Positions 1 through 9,223 of a DNA stretch of 56,041 nt are shown here, piece by piece. The stretch is taken from contig NZ_JACJTD010000045.1 of the NCBI RefSeq assembly GCF_014698505.1, positions 1-56,041 on the forward strand. The letters are read 5' to 3'. Origin of the DNA: Nostoc foliaceum FACHB-393. GTDB taxonomy: Bacteria; Cyanobacteriota; Cyanobacteriia; Cyanobacteriales; Nostocaceae. How positions within the stretch are numbered: the stretch's first letter is position 1; each line of letters opens with the position of its first letter. The position numbers and the translations under genes are program-made. The notes below the pieces were generated by a model that saw only the letters and a program-made list of their open reading frames with translations, was not told where the DNA came from and did not search any database.

Positions 1-2
1 GC

Positions 3-725
3 GTTAGCCTGTTAGTTGATCGAAGCATTGGGCTGCTCAAGAAAAATTTGTCGAAAAAAATGGGGCTACAGAGCCTACTGGGCACTGGTTCGGATGTCCG
101 AGATAGTTATCGTTTATTAGAAACCGTCCAAAGTTCTTTTAAAGTGTCTTGGCAAACTGTTAAACGCCCACAAGATTTAGGAGATCCTCCGCTCAAAGCT
201 GAAATTACTGAATTGGGAAAATTGCAATTTTATATTCCAGGCACATTGGAATATAAACTTAATAATTTGCCAACCAAAACCGAAATTGCGATTACTGGAG
301 GTATTCACCCTAAACGTTTAGGACGTTTTAAATTTAAAGGATCTGATCGCGGAAGCGATCCCCGCAATTTTACTCTTTTAGATGAAGGTAAGCTTCTAGG
401 CGAGTTAAAAGCGGTTAAATTGACAATTATTTTGTCCCAGAACAACTCCAAAATGAGCGAGATATCTTACCCACTTGTTCCACATCAGACCTATCCTCAC
501 TGGGCCGATGCTTATGAGATTAATTTGGGCAATCGCTTTGATTCTTGGCTTCAACCAGGGCAACCTGTTGAGTATGAAATTCGCATTGAACAAACTACCC
601 GTGCCGGAGTCACTTATACATCTGGAATGAAAATTGGCTTTGTTGCGGGTAAGGTTAATCATTCTCCCAATATTCAATACTACTCAGGAACGGCACTAAC
701 AGATATATTAAAGCTGATAGATTAA
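3..725 (+). CDS. hypothetical protein, 5' end outside the window
   Basis: The frame is open from base 3, so this is the C-terminal part of a gene entering from the left. A TTG at 48 is only an internal start candidate. The roughly 240 visible residues end in a beta-rich, polar region with no motif I recognise, and I see no signal peptide or membrane segment. It runs in the same direction as the GTPase operon but is separated from it by almost 900 bases that include a decayed gene, so co-transcription is doubtful. The product and family are unknown to me. Confidence 0.6.
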   Translation, partial: VSLLVDRSIGLLKKNLSKKMGLQSLLGTGSDVRDSYRLLETVQSSFKVSWQTVKRPQDLGDPPLKAEITELGKLQFYIPGTLEYKLNNLPTKTEIAITGGIHPKRLGRFKFKGSDRGSDPRNFTLLDEGKLLGELKAVKLTIILSQNNSKMSEISYPLVPHQTYPHWADAYEINLGNRFDSWLQPGQPVEYEIRIEQTTRAGVTYTSGMKIGFVAGKVNHSPNIQYYSGTALTDILKLID

Positions 726-1023
726 GCACTCTACAAAAGTTTCAAAATTCACATCTGGGTTTGGTCATAAAATGGGGGTAATTATTTAGCCGCAGAGTTC
801 AAAGGGCGACAGTCGCCTCTAAACCCTGCCAGATAAAGGTTTGAGAGGTATAGACCCTTTGAAAGATTTGGTTGCTTATTGAGAATGAACTGTATGGGGG
901 TAGCAGACCCATCTGTGGAGAGCGATTTCGTGGTAAAAAAGAACGATCTCGTAATTTGACCAAGACCGTCGTAATAATGCTGGCATCATTTTACAGCAAG
1001 CACTTTAACATGCTTGTCGCCCC
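726..1023. other. intergenic region with a small palindrome
   Basis: No convincing gene is visible in these 298 bases. A GGCGAC-A-GTCGCC inverted repeat lies at 805-817. It could be a hairpin or a short interspersed repeat. Confidence 0.4.
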
Positions 1024-1461
1024 TTGAACACAGCGTCTCTAAGAGTTGGCACTTATTCCGCCGCGCCGCCTGCCCAAATTGAATTTTCTTCAACTTCAGC
1101 GATGCCTGCGGCAGGCGTAGCCATCGCAGATCAGAAAATAGAACCGAGTTGCCCCTCTGCTGAGTTGATGATTGAAAACTCGGTTTCAGGTGTAGAAATG
1201 AAAGCAGATCATGAGGGTAAAGGTTCTGCCGCGCCCGTGTCAAATCCTGAAAAATGGTCGCATGAGGCGATAGTTGCACGGTCAAATATGCGACCGGAGC
1301 GTATGCAGATACTCAAAGTTGCGGCGAATTCGGGGCAGAATCCGGGGTCTGACTTTTTGCAGGAGTGCTGGAGTGACGATCCGGCTTTGAGGATTGTGAT
1401 CAAGAAATTGCTGGCGAAGTGTCCGCAGTGGGGGATTGTGGATGGGGTGCTAGGGTGTTAG
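1024..1461 (+). pseudogene. decayed gene copy A flanking the GTPase operon
   Basis: The last ~75 residues (EKWSHEAIVARSNMRPERMQ onward, including a GQNPG turn, DFLQECW and a final IKKLL...PQW...VDG) match copy B at 6270-6689 almost residue for residue. The upstream parts match more weakly and carry unrelated insertions. Around 1100-1125 a palindromic insert interrupts what is an intact HIP1 octamer in copy B. I read both copies as remnants of one gene family; its function is unknown to me. No good start codon or ribosome-binding site is visible, so expression is doubtful. Confidence 0.5.
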
Positions 1462-1618
1462 CTAAGTTCTTGGAGCAGAGAATTATGTGGGTTGAGGAGA
1501 AATTGTTTAGTTGAAATAGATAAGTAATAGACTAAGCCGTATTGTTACTGAGGTTCTTATGTTTCTACTAAGGCAGACTTGGCATAAGTGTACTTTACTA
1601 GATGCGGAGTAAGAATAA

Positions 1619-3993
1619 ATGATTTCTGAGGTACTGAAGCCGAATATACAGGACTTGCAGAAAGATGTTATTGATCTCCTAGAGCAAGTCAGTTCACTGA
1701 TGAATCACGCTAGTACAGCACTTATTTCTGATAGTGCTGGCAAAAAATACGCAGAATTTGAGCAACAAGTCAATCAGGAAATAGATAAGGTCAGAAATCT
1801 TGAGTTGAGAATGGCAATTGTTGCACCAATGAAAGCTGGCAAATCTACTATTACTAACGCCATCATCGGGCAAGAGATTTTGCCAAGTCGTAACGCTGCG
1901 ATGACGACGCTTCCGACTGAGATTATTTTTGATAGGAACTTAACTCAGCCAGTTTTATATCTAAATCCCCAAATTTTGACAGTTTTTCAAGAAACACTAT
2001 TAGCCTTACGCCAGAGAATTGATCAGATGGGGATTGAACAAGCGCAAGAAAAACTTGCTCAGTATCCTCATTTAGCAAAAATCCCAAAGCAAATTCAGCA
2101 AGCAGTCGGACTGACAATTCCCGGCAAAAGTGAAGGAAGGGAGAAGATTATTCATACCTTAACTAGTTTGAACGATATTGTCAGAGTGTGCAGTCTTTTA
2201 GAGCCACAAGCAGATCCGTTGCAATACTTAATGGATGTTCCCAGAATACACACTCAATTTTGGCGTTCATCTCAAACTAATCAGCAATCAGAAAATCTAG
2301 GTAAATTAGTAATTGTTGATACTCCTGGGCCAAACGAGGCAGGAGAAAATTTGCGTCTTCAGGGTGTAGTTGAAGAACAGCTTACCAAAAGCTCTATAGT
2401 ATTAATGGTTCTAGACTTTACCCAACTTAAAACTGAGGCTGCCGAAAAAGTCAAAAAAGATGTTGATAAAGTTATCGAACTAAGAGGCAAAGATAATTTA
2501 TACGTGTTGATTAACAAAGTTGATCAACGACGAGATGGTGATATGAGTCCTGAACAAGTGCAGCAGTTCGTAGCTGCGGAGTTTAATATAGGTGGTTCCG
2601 GCGATATTAATAGAGTATTTGAAATATCAGCTAGACAAGCATTTACCTCTGCTACCTTTTTAACAGAATTGCATCAGGGTTGCGGTATTAAGGTGACTGA
2701 GCTAAAAACAGTGCGCTTGCTTGCTCAAGAAGTGTTCGGTATTGATTGGGAAGAAGAACTTGAAGAAGCAACGGCAGAAGATTTACAACGCAAAGCTGAA
2801 AGGTTGTGGAAAAAGTCAGGTTTTGACCAGTTTCTAATTGGTGCTATTAATGCACTTATGGCAGAAGCTGCACCTAGAAGCATAGAATCTGCACTCAGGA
2901 TTACTCGTGCTTATCTTGAAGAATTGAATAATGATGTACAACTTCGTAGCAGTGCCATTAACGAAGATGAAGTAAAATTAAAACAAGAAGTCAGTGCATT
3001 AGAAAGAGACTTGCAATCCTTAGAAGAATGTCGTAATCGTTTGCAAGAAATAGATAAAATTAAGGCTAATCTCTATAAACAGCTTGAGAGAATTCTTGAA
3101 ACTATTAAACAAGAAGCTAAACAAAATTTAGAAGCATATTTTACTGAAGAAGAATATCAACGCGCAGATTTTATAAAAAAAGGAGGTTTGGCAAGCCAAA
3201 ATTTTTTTAAATGGGTTTCTAAAAAGTTTAATAAAATTGAAATGCCTAAAACAAGTAGTAGTATAATTGAATTCCAAAGTTCAGCCGCAGCACAAGATTT
3301 TGGAGAACAAGCAATCGCATCTGCAAAGTCTAATGTTATACAGCCTTTGATCGAAAGTGTTCGTAAACAAGCAAAAAAATAATTGAACAAGCACGTCAAG
3401 ATATCACAAATTCTTTAGGTACTGAAACTCAGCCAATTATTGAGCGTGCGCGTCAAAGATTAAACGAAAGCTTTCATGTCAATTTGTCTTTGCCAACACC
3501 AAATTTAGATAGTAAAAGTATAGGGAACACGAAAGTAAACGTTAATCAGCATACTAAATGGATAGCTCAAGGTTACGAAACAAAAATAATTGAAAAGAGA
3601 GACTTCTTCCATTGGTTTGGGTTGGTTAAGAAAAAAGAAACTATAAATGTAAAACGTCCAGACAAAAAAGAGGACTATTACACAATTTCGCTTCAAGAAA
3701 TAATTGATAAATCAAATAAATTAATTGAGGATAGTATTGAAAATATTAAAGGGGGAATCAATCAATACTTAGATGAAGACTTTAAGCAACGAGTTGATAA
3801 TTTTTTTGCAGAGCTTGATAGCTATTTGACTAATTACTGTAATACTTTAATACAGGCACAGACAGACCAAAAAATTCAAACTGATGAGAAAGAAAAATTA
3901 GTCAATAACCTTCACTCGTTAGAAACTCAAACTAGTCAAAAGATAAATAAAGTTAACGGGTATTTAGAATATTTAAAACATATAAATAACTAA
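1619..3993 (+). CDS. dynamin-family GTPase, CrfC/RdcA-like, with a -1 frameshift
   Basis: This is a large GTPase of the bacterial dynamin superfamily. Motifs: G1 APMKAGKST (residues ~69-77), switch-I threonines in MTTLPTE (~95-101), G3 DTPGPNEAG (~234) and G4 NKVD (~299). The DTPGPNEAG and MVLDFTQLK stretches match what I recall of E. coli CrfC/RdcA (YjdA). The first frame ends at 3382 (587 aa). The -1 frame then runs open to 3993 and continues the helical C-terminal half, giving ~790 residues, close to the CrfC size. The switch lies on a run of seven A just before the UAA. The protein may be made by frameshifting or slippage, or the gene may be broken. An RdcB-like gene and a patatin follow. 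Confidence 0.8.
3373..3379 (+). promoter_or_regulatory. A7 slippery site at the GTPase frameshift
   Basis: In the zero frame the codons are GCA AAA AAA TAA. That is an A-AAA-AAA heptamer of the type used for -1 ribosomal slippage, placed directly before the stop codon. No strong downstream stem-loop is obvious to me, and transcriptional slippage is equally possible. Confidence 0.45.
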
Positions 3994-4157
3994 ATCAAAA
4001 AGGAATAAATTTTTAGTCAAAAAAATAGTCATTATATTAGAATAGCTAAAATTCCAATGCAACAGATAAAAATATTCATATTATTAGCCCTTCTACTCGC
4101 ACCCTTGAAGAACTTCAGCGTCGAGTTCCTGGTGTTGGTGATAAAGCTATAATTGAC

Positions 4158-5072
4158 TTGATAAATGGTATTCAAGTCAGCAAAGATATCATCCGATATC
4201 ATAAAAATCGAAGTTGGTTTGGAGAACTATGGGATAAACTAGATGGCAGCAATAGTAAACGAAAACTCCTATTAAATGGGAACTTAGTTTCAGGGCAAGA
4301 AGCTCTTTCTAGCTGGATTTTAGAAGTTAGTGATTCACTTCGCATTAGTCAAGTTGCTTTGAAAGTCACTCAAAACTCATTGCTAGAAGCGCGTGATGCT
4401 ATTCGTAAGCATAAACAAAGTTTGCAAAGACAAGAATACGCAATAGTTCAACTCAGCGATCAACTAGACGAGTTAGCTCAAAAAGTTACTACAAGATTTA
4501 ATAATCTTGAGGCCCAGGTACATCGTTTAGAAGTGCGAATTGCAGCAAATGAAGATTTAGATCATATTTTCACTGCTTGGGCTGCTGGTCAAACTTATAC
4601 AAATTTTCCTTGGGCTGTACAAGTTGCTTTACTAGCACGGGAAGTATTTAGTAGTTCTGTAATGATGTATGAACTAGAAACTGGAGATACAGAACGTTAT
4701 CGTCAGCTTTTGGTGAATAAAATTATTGCCACAAGTAAACAACTTCCTGATAGTTTCTTTGGTCTTAGTGATTTATTAGATCAATCCTGTATGAGAATGA
4801 CAAAAAATGACCAAGAGTTAACAGCCGCTTTACTGGAAATTCGCTCCGTTCCACAGCAGCGTCTGGTTAATACACCATATTTGTTTGTTATTGGTACAAC
4901 TTTGGAACTAGCGACGCTACCAACAGAAGCTAGACCGGCTAAACCAGCACAAAGCGCACTAGCACTATGTCGCGCCCAAATTGGCACTATTTCCCGCACC
5001 ACCGACGTACGGGAATTTATCACCTATGTGGTGGAAGAAACTGCAAATGATTGTATGGCGATGATGCAATGA
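4158..5072 (+). CDS. RdcB/YjcZ-like coiled-coil protein, N-terminus uncertain
   Basis: The 304 residues from the TTG at 4158 contain a long heptad-like coiled coil (~60-130) and a helical C-terminal half. The position directly after a CrfC/RdcA-type GTPase matches the E. coli yjcZ-yjdA (rdcB-rdcA) pair, where the two proteins act together on a diguanylate cyclase. The family call is from memory and context. Coding-like sequence (TRTLEELQRRVPGVGDKAII) continues upstream in frame to ~4050 without ATG, GTG or TTG. The true start is therefore lost, frameshifted or non-standard. The stop overlaps the patatin start by ATGA (5069-5072), so the two are translationally coupled. Confidence 0.6.
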   Translation: MINGIQVSKDIIRYHKNRSWFGELWDKLDGSNSKRKLLLNGNLVSGQEALSSWILEVSDSLRISQVALKVTQNSLLEARDAIRKHKQSLQRQEYAIVQLSDQLDELAQKVTTRFNNLEAQVHRLEVRIAANEDLDHIFTAWAAGQTYTNFPWAVQVALLAREVFSSSVMMYELETGDTERYRQLLVNKIIATSKQLPDSFFGLSDLLDQSCMRMTKNDQELTAALLEIRSVPQQRLVNTPYLFVIGTTLELATLPTEARPAKPAQSALALCRAQIGTISRTTDVREFITYVVEETANDCMAMMQ

Positions 5073-6076
5073 AACCAGCTAACCCCCAACTTGGACTTGT
5101 ACTTACAGGTGGTGGTGCTAAAGGAGCATACCAAGTAGGCGCTCTTCAATATATTGCCGAATTAGGACTTGAACCCCAAATTATTGCCGGAACTAGCATT
5201 GGCGCTCTTAATGGTGCTGTTCTCTCAGCGTATCGTCCTTTCCCTTACGCTGTTCAACGTCTGAATCAACTTTGGGAACAACTAAGTAAAGCAGAAATTT
5301 TACGCACAAATACAGGTGCTGTTCTCCGTACTTTTAGCTACGCTACTCAAGCCTTTACACCTACACTGCGGGGATGGTTGCTTGATTTTCTTATAACAGA
5401 GGGTTTAATGCAAAATTCAAGTGCCATTTTTGACCCTGCTCCCATCGAGCAACTTTTACGAGAAGCTGTTAACCCTGGTGAATTGCAGCGTGGTATTGAG
5501 TTATGGGTAACAGTCTTTCCCTCTTTAAAAATACCAGCTTTGGGTTACGACTGGTTAGTTGATTTGATACGCGCTCGCACTGGCACGGATGCTCACTGGC
5601 TTTGTATTCAGGACTGTACTGATGATGAAACAGTCTACAAATTGCTTCTAGCTAGTGCTGCCCTTCCTCTAGCATTTCCTAGTCAGGAAGTTAACGGACA
5701 GTCCTATATAGATGGCGGTTTAGCTGATAACGTACCTTTGAGAGCTTTGGCAAAACGTGGTTGCAAAAACGTCATTGTAATTCACTTAAAAAATGGCGCT
5801 GCTTGGAATCGCCATAACTTTCCCGAACAAACTGTAATTGAAATTAGACCTGAACAGAGAATTGAAAAGTCTGACACTCCAATAATTGGTAAAATTGATA
5901 GCTACCTGGATTTTAGTTCAGAACGCATCGCCGAATTAAAAAAGCGTGGTTACGAAGATGCTGAACGCTGCTTAATTCCAATTATGGAGGTTTTTAGAAC
6001 TGTGAAAGATCAACGTGAGTCTCATAACTCGTTGGTTAATTCTACACAGCGTCTCCTGAATGACCCACCGCTATGA
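5069..6076 (+). CDS. patatin-like phospholipase
   Basis: This 335-residue protein has all the patatin landmarks: the glycine-rich oxyanion loop GGGAKGAYQVGAL (14-26), the nucleophile elbow GTSIG (Ser43) and the DGG of the Ser-Asp dyad in YIDGGLADN (Asp215). Such enzymes hydrolyse acyl chains of membrane lipids and occur as effectors in several antiphage systems as well as in housekeeping. I chose the ATG at 5069 because it overlaps the upstream stop as ATGA; an in-frame TTG 18 bases earlier is less likely. No signal peptide is seen, so it should act from the cytoplasm on the inner membrane face. Confidence 0.9.
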   Translation: MKPANPQLGLVLTGGGAKGAYQVGALQYIAELGLEPQIIAGTSIGALNGAVLSAYRPFPYAVQRLNQLWEQLSKAEILRTNTGAVLRTFSYATQAFTPTLRGWLLDFLITEGLMQNSSAIFDPAPIEQLLREAVNPGELQRGIELWVTVFPSLKIPALGYDWLVDLIRARTGTDAHWLCIQDCTDDETVYKLLLASAALPLAFPSQEVNGQSYIDGGLADNVPLRALAKRGCKNVIVIHLKNGAAWNRHNFPEQTVIEIRPEQRIEKSDTPIIGKIDSYLDFSSERIAELKKRGYEDAERCLIPIMEVFRTVKDQRESHNSLVNSTQRLLNDPPL

Positions 6077-6139
6077 AAATATTTTAGGTAAGTTATTTCA
6101 TCCGAAACCCGACTAAGGGGCGATCTCCCCCTATGAAGA

Positions 6140-6689
6140 CACATTTTCCGCCGCGCCTGTTGCACAAAATGAGAAATCTTTAAATTCAGCGATCGCTAAT
6201 CAAACACAGAGGCAAGTAGAACCAGGGCAAACGCATCTAAAGTATAAGAATCCTTTAATAGCAAGGGTTTTGGCGTTTTTTAATTTAACCTATTTTTTCG
6301 TCAATATCCTTATCCAGCAGGGGTTTCAGAAATACCGTGCGTTCGCCCTGCAAGTAGAACAGGGTGAATCTGCTTTCTTGCCGGAAGAAAACCAAGTTTC
6401 AGGTGGAGAAGTCAAAGCAGTTGATGAGGGTGAAAGTTCCGCCGCGCCTGTCACCAGTGCTGAAAAGTGGTCGCATGAGGCGATTGTAGCGAGGTCAAAT
6501 ATGCGACCGGAACGGATGCAGAAACTCAAGGTTGCGGCGAATTCGGGGCAAAATCCGGGGTTTGATTTTTTGCAAGAGTGTTGGAATGCTGACCCAGCAC
6601 TGGTGATAATGATTAAGAAATTGCTGGTTAAGTTTCCGCAGTGGAAGATTGCGATTGTGGATGGGATGCTGGTGAAATGGGATGAGTAG
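6140..6689 (+). pseudogene. decayed gene copy B flanking the GTPase operon
   Basis: This is the second copy of the sequence at 1024-1461. It shares the EKWSHEAIVARSNMRPERMQ stretch, GQNPG, DFLQECW and the VDG terminus. The open frame from 6270 (139 aa) starts at a weak GTG, and its N-terminal part does not align well with copy A. Homology at DNA level reaches further upstream: both copies contain a 'ttccgccgcgcc' stretch, near 6147 here. The ORF ends in KWDE where copy A is cut shorter. Together the copies bracket the dynamin-RdcB-patatin operon, which suggests a duplication or recombination boundary. The function is unknown to me. Confidence 0.5.
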
Positions 6690-6756
6690 CGATGCCTACG
6701 GCAACCCTTTCAGGAAAAGCCCTTTAATCACTAGGGACTTCTAGTACAGTAATCGA

Positions 6757-6881
6757 TTTTGAGAGTAGCGTAACTTCGGAATCAGAAGCTATATCTATTT
6801 TTATATTATTATGATATGAAAAGTTAATTGGCTCACTGGTGAACACAACAAGATTATTTCCCTTGCGGAATGCGCGGGTAG
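6757..6881 (+). pseudogene. cas2 3'-end relic next to the leader
   Basis: Read forward, this stretch gives SESEAISIFIL, then a TGA, then bases ending 'ggaatgcgcgggtag'. The intact Cas2 at 24634 has PESDSILFYSL and ends 'gaatgcgcggatgggtag'. Similarity continues past the stop into the leader. I read it as the remains of a cas2 that once stood directly upstream of this array, as the intact cas2 does before array 2. The minus-strand ORF here looks like a shadow. Confidence 0.5.
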
Positions 6882-6965
6882 GTAGGTGTTCAAAACCAAA
6901 AATGGGAATAGGGGTTTCAAATGTGCTTAGTGCAAGAGTTTTAGCCAAAATAGTTACTTAAGCAC

Positions 6966-7096
6966 CCGCGCACCTTACACAGACTGGGTTTTAGCTATTC
7001 CCTTACTATTCAATCTAAATTCTCCATGCTATGATTAACCTATCCGCGCATCGGAACCTTGAAAACCTAATAAATACAGCTTTTTGGGCTTTTGAC
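6966..7096 (+). promoter_or_regulatory. CRISPR leader of array 1
   Basis: This AT-rich stretch directly precedes repeat 1. It shares with the array 2 leader the block CCGCGCACCTTA(C/T)ACAGACT, a -10-like TATGAT at 7030-7035, and CCTTGAAAACC near the repeat. TATGAT starts exactly 67 bases before the first repeat in both arrays, which fits a conserved promoter and integration leader. Confidence 0.7.
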
Positions 7097-9223
7097 GTTA
7101 CAATTTCAGTTACTCCCTATTAGGGATTGAAACAAATCTTTACAATTCTGAGAATCTTCAAGTATTTGTTACAATTTCAGTTACTCCCTATTAGGGATTG
7201 AAACAAATTAAAATCAGCAAATAGCTTTAAATCCAGTCGTTACAATTTCAGTTACTCCCTATTAGGGATTGAAACTGATTAGTATCATTTAGATAATTAG
7301 CAGCAAGGTTACAATTTCAGTTACTCCCTATTAGGGATTGAAACAGCAGTTGTAGCTGTGCTTTGTGCCCTGTTTGCGTTACAATTTCAGTTACTCCCTA
7401 TTAGGGATTGAAACCATTTCACTTGCTCCGGCGGCCGATGGGAGTGGTGGGTTACAATTTCAGTTACTCCCTATTAGGGATTGAAACGAGTTGCTTTTTC
7501 AAGTTGGCTTTTTTCATTGTCACGTTACAATTTCAGTTACTCCCTATTAGGGATTGAAACAAAAAAGACGATTTAGGTTGGTACAATCAATTGCGACGTT
7601 ACAATTTCAGTTACTCCCTATTAGGGATTGAAACGTAAATCTTGGGAGGAATGGGACGCGCTGCTAAGTTACAATTTCAGTTACTCCCTATTAGGGATTG
7701 AAACAGCTGAATCTGGAGCCATGCCTTTTACCCATCGACTGTTACAATTTCAGTTACTCCCTATTAGGGATTGAAACCTAAAGCGGCGATATCAGATGAA
7801 GATACCCCCGGTTACAATTTCAGTTACTCCCTATTAGGGATTGAAACTGATCTCTTGGAAATCATGACTAGATAAAAAAACGTTACAATTTCAGTTACTC
7901 CCTATTAGGGATTGAAACGATTTCTTCCTGAGTCATAATTCCTATTTTGGTTACAATTTCAGTTACTCCCTATTAGGGATTGAAACCCAACATTTGCTTC
8001 TAGCTTGCTGATCGCAGATGCAAAGTTACAATTTCAGTTACTCCCTATTAGGGATTGAAACACCGACGCATTATATGGTTTTGTAGCCAGCACGAGGTTA
8101 CAATTTCAGTTACTCCCTATTAGGGATTGAAACATTTCGCTTGCTCCTGCCACTGAGGGAAGCGGCGGGTTACAATTTCAGTTACTCCCTATTAGGGATT
8201 GAAACTTAATGGAAGTTAAAAAATGTAGTTGAAGAAATGGCAGAGGAAAGTTACGTTACAATTTCAGTTACTCCCTATTAGGGATTGAAACTTAATGGAA
8301 GTGCTGCCTTCAACACCTCCCGAGTTACAATTTCAGTTACTCCCTATTAGGGATTGAAACGGACTTTTCTAACATGGCGCGGAGCCTCCAAAGTTACAAT
8401 TTCAGTTACTCCCTATTAGGGATTGAAACGATTGTCCTAGTTTGTGATTTGTTCCTAAAAAAGTTACAATTTCAGTTACTCCCTATTAGGGATTGAAACT
8501 TTTGGCATACTTTGACCGCATCAACAGACGTTGTTACAATTTCAGTTACTCCCTATTAGGGATTGAAACCAACGGATGTGCAATGCACACTTTTTGCGTA
8601 TGCAAGTTACAATTTCAGTTACTCCCTATTAGGGATTGAAACACTTTACCAAGGGTTTAAAGCACTAAAGGGATTAGTTACAATTTCAGTTACTCCCTAT
8701 TAGGGATTGAAACGATAAAGAAATGTACGAGTATCTACAATCACGGGCTGTTACAATTTCAGTTACTCCCTATTAGGGATTGAAACCAGGAATCTCCCCG
8801 TCAACTTCAGGAGTAGGAGTAGGGTTACAATTTCAGTTACTCCCTATTAGGGATTGAAACGTTCATCTGGTAGCTGCACTGATTCACCTAAAATAGTTAC
8901 AATTTCAGTTACTCCCTATTAGGGATTGAAACCAGAGCAATCATTGCGATCGCAGCAAACTGGGGTGTTACAATTTCAGTTACTCCCTATTAGGGATTGA
9001 AACAAACCAGATAGAAGCATCGATGACCAAAGAATAGGTTACAATTTCAGTTACTCCCTATTAGGGATTGAAACAGCTTATGTAGTTTGGAACCCTGAGA
9101 AACAGGAAGTTACAATTTCAGTTACTCCCTATTAGGGATTGAAACCGACTTAATATTACTGGTGGTGCTAATAGTATCAAGGTTACAATTTCAGTTACTC
9201 CCTATTAGGCCCTAGCTATCTAA

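Noticed and set aside
6724..6948. Minus-strand 74-aa ORF before array 1
   Set aside because: It runs antisense to the cas2 relic and leader, which align with the array 2 upstream region; no ribosome-binding site.
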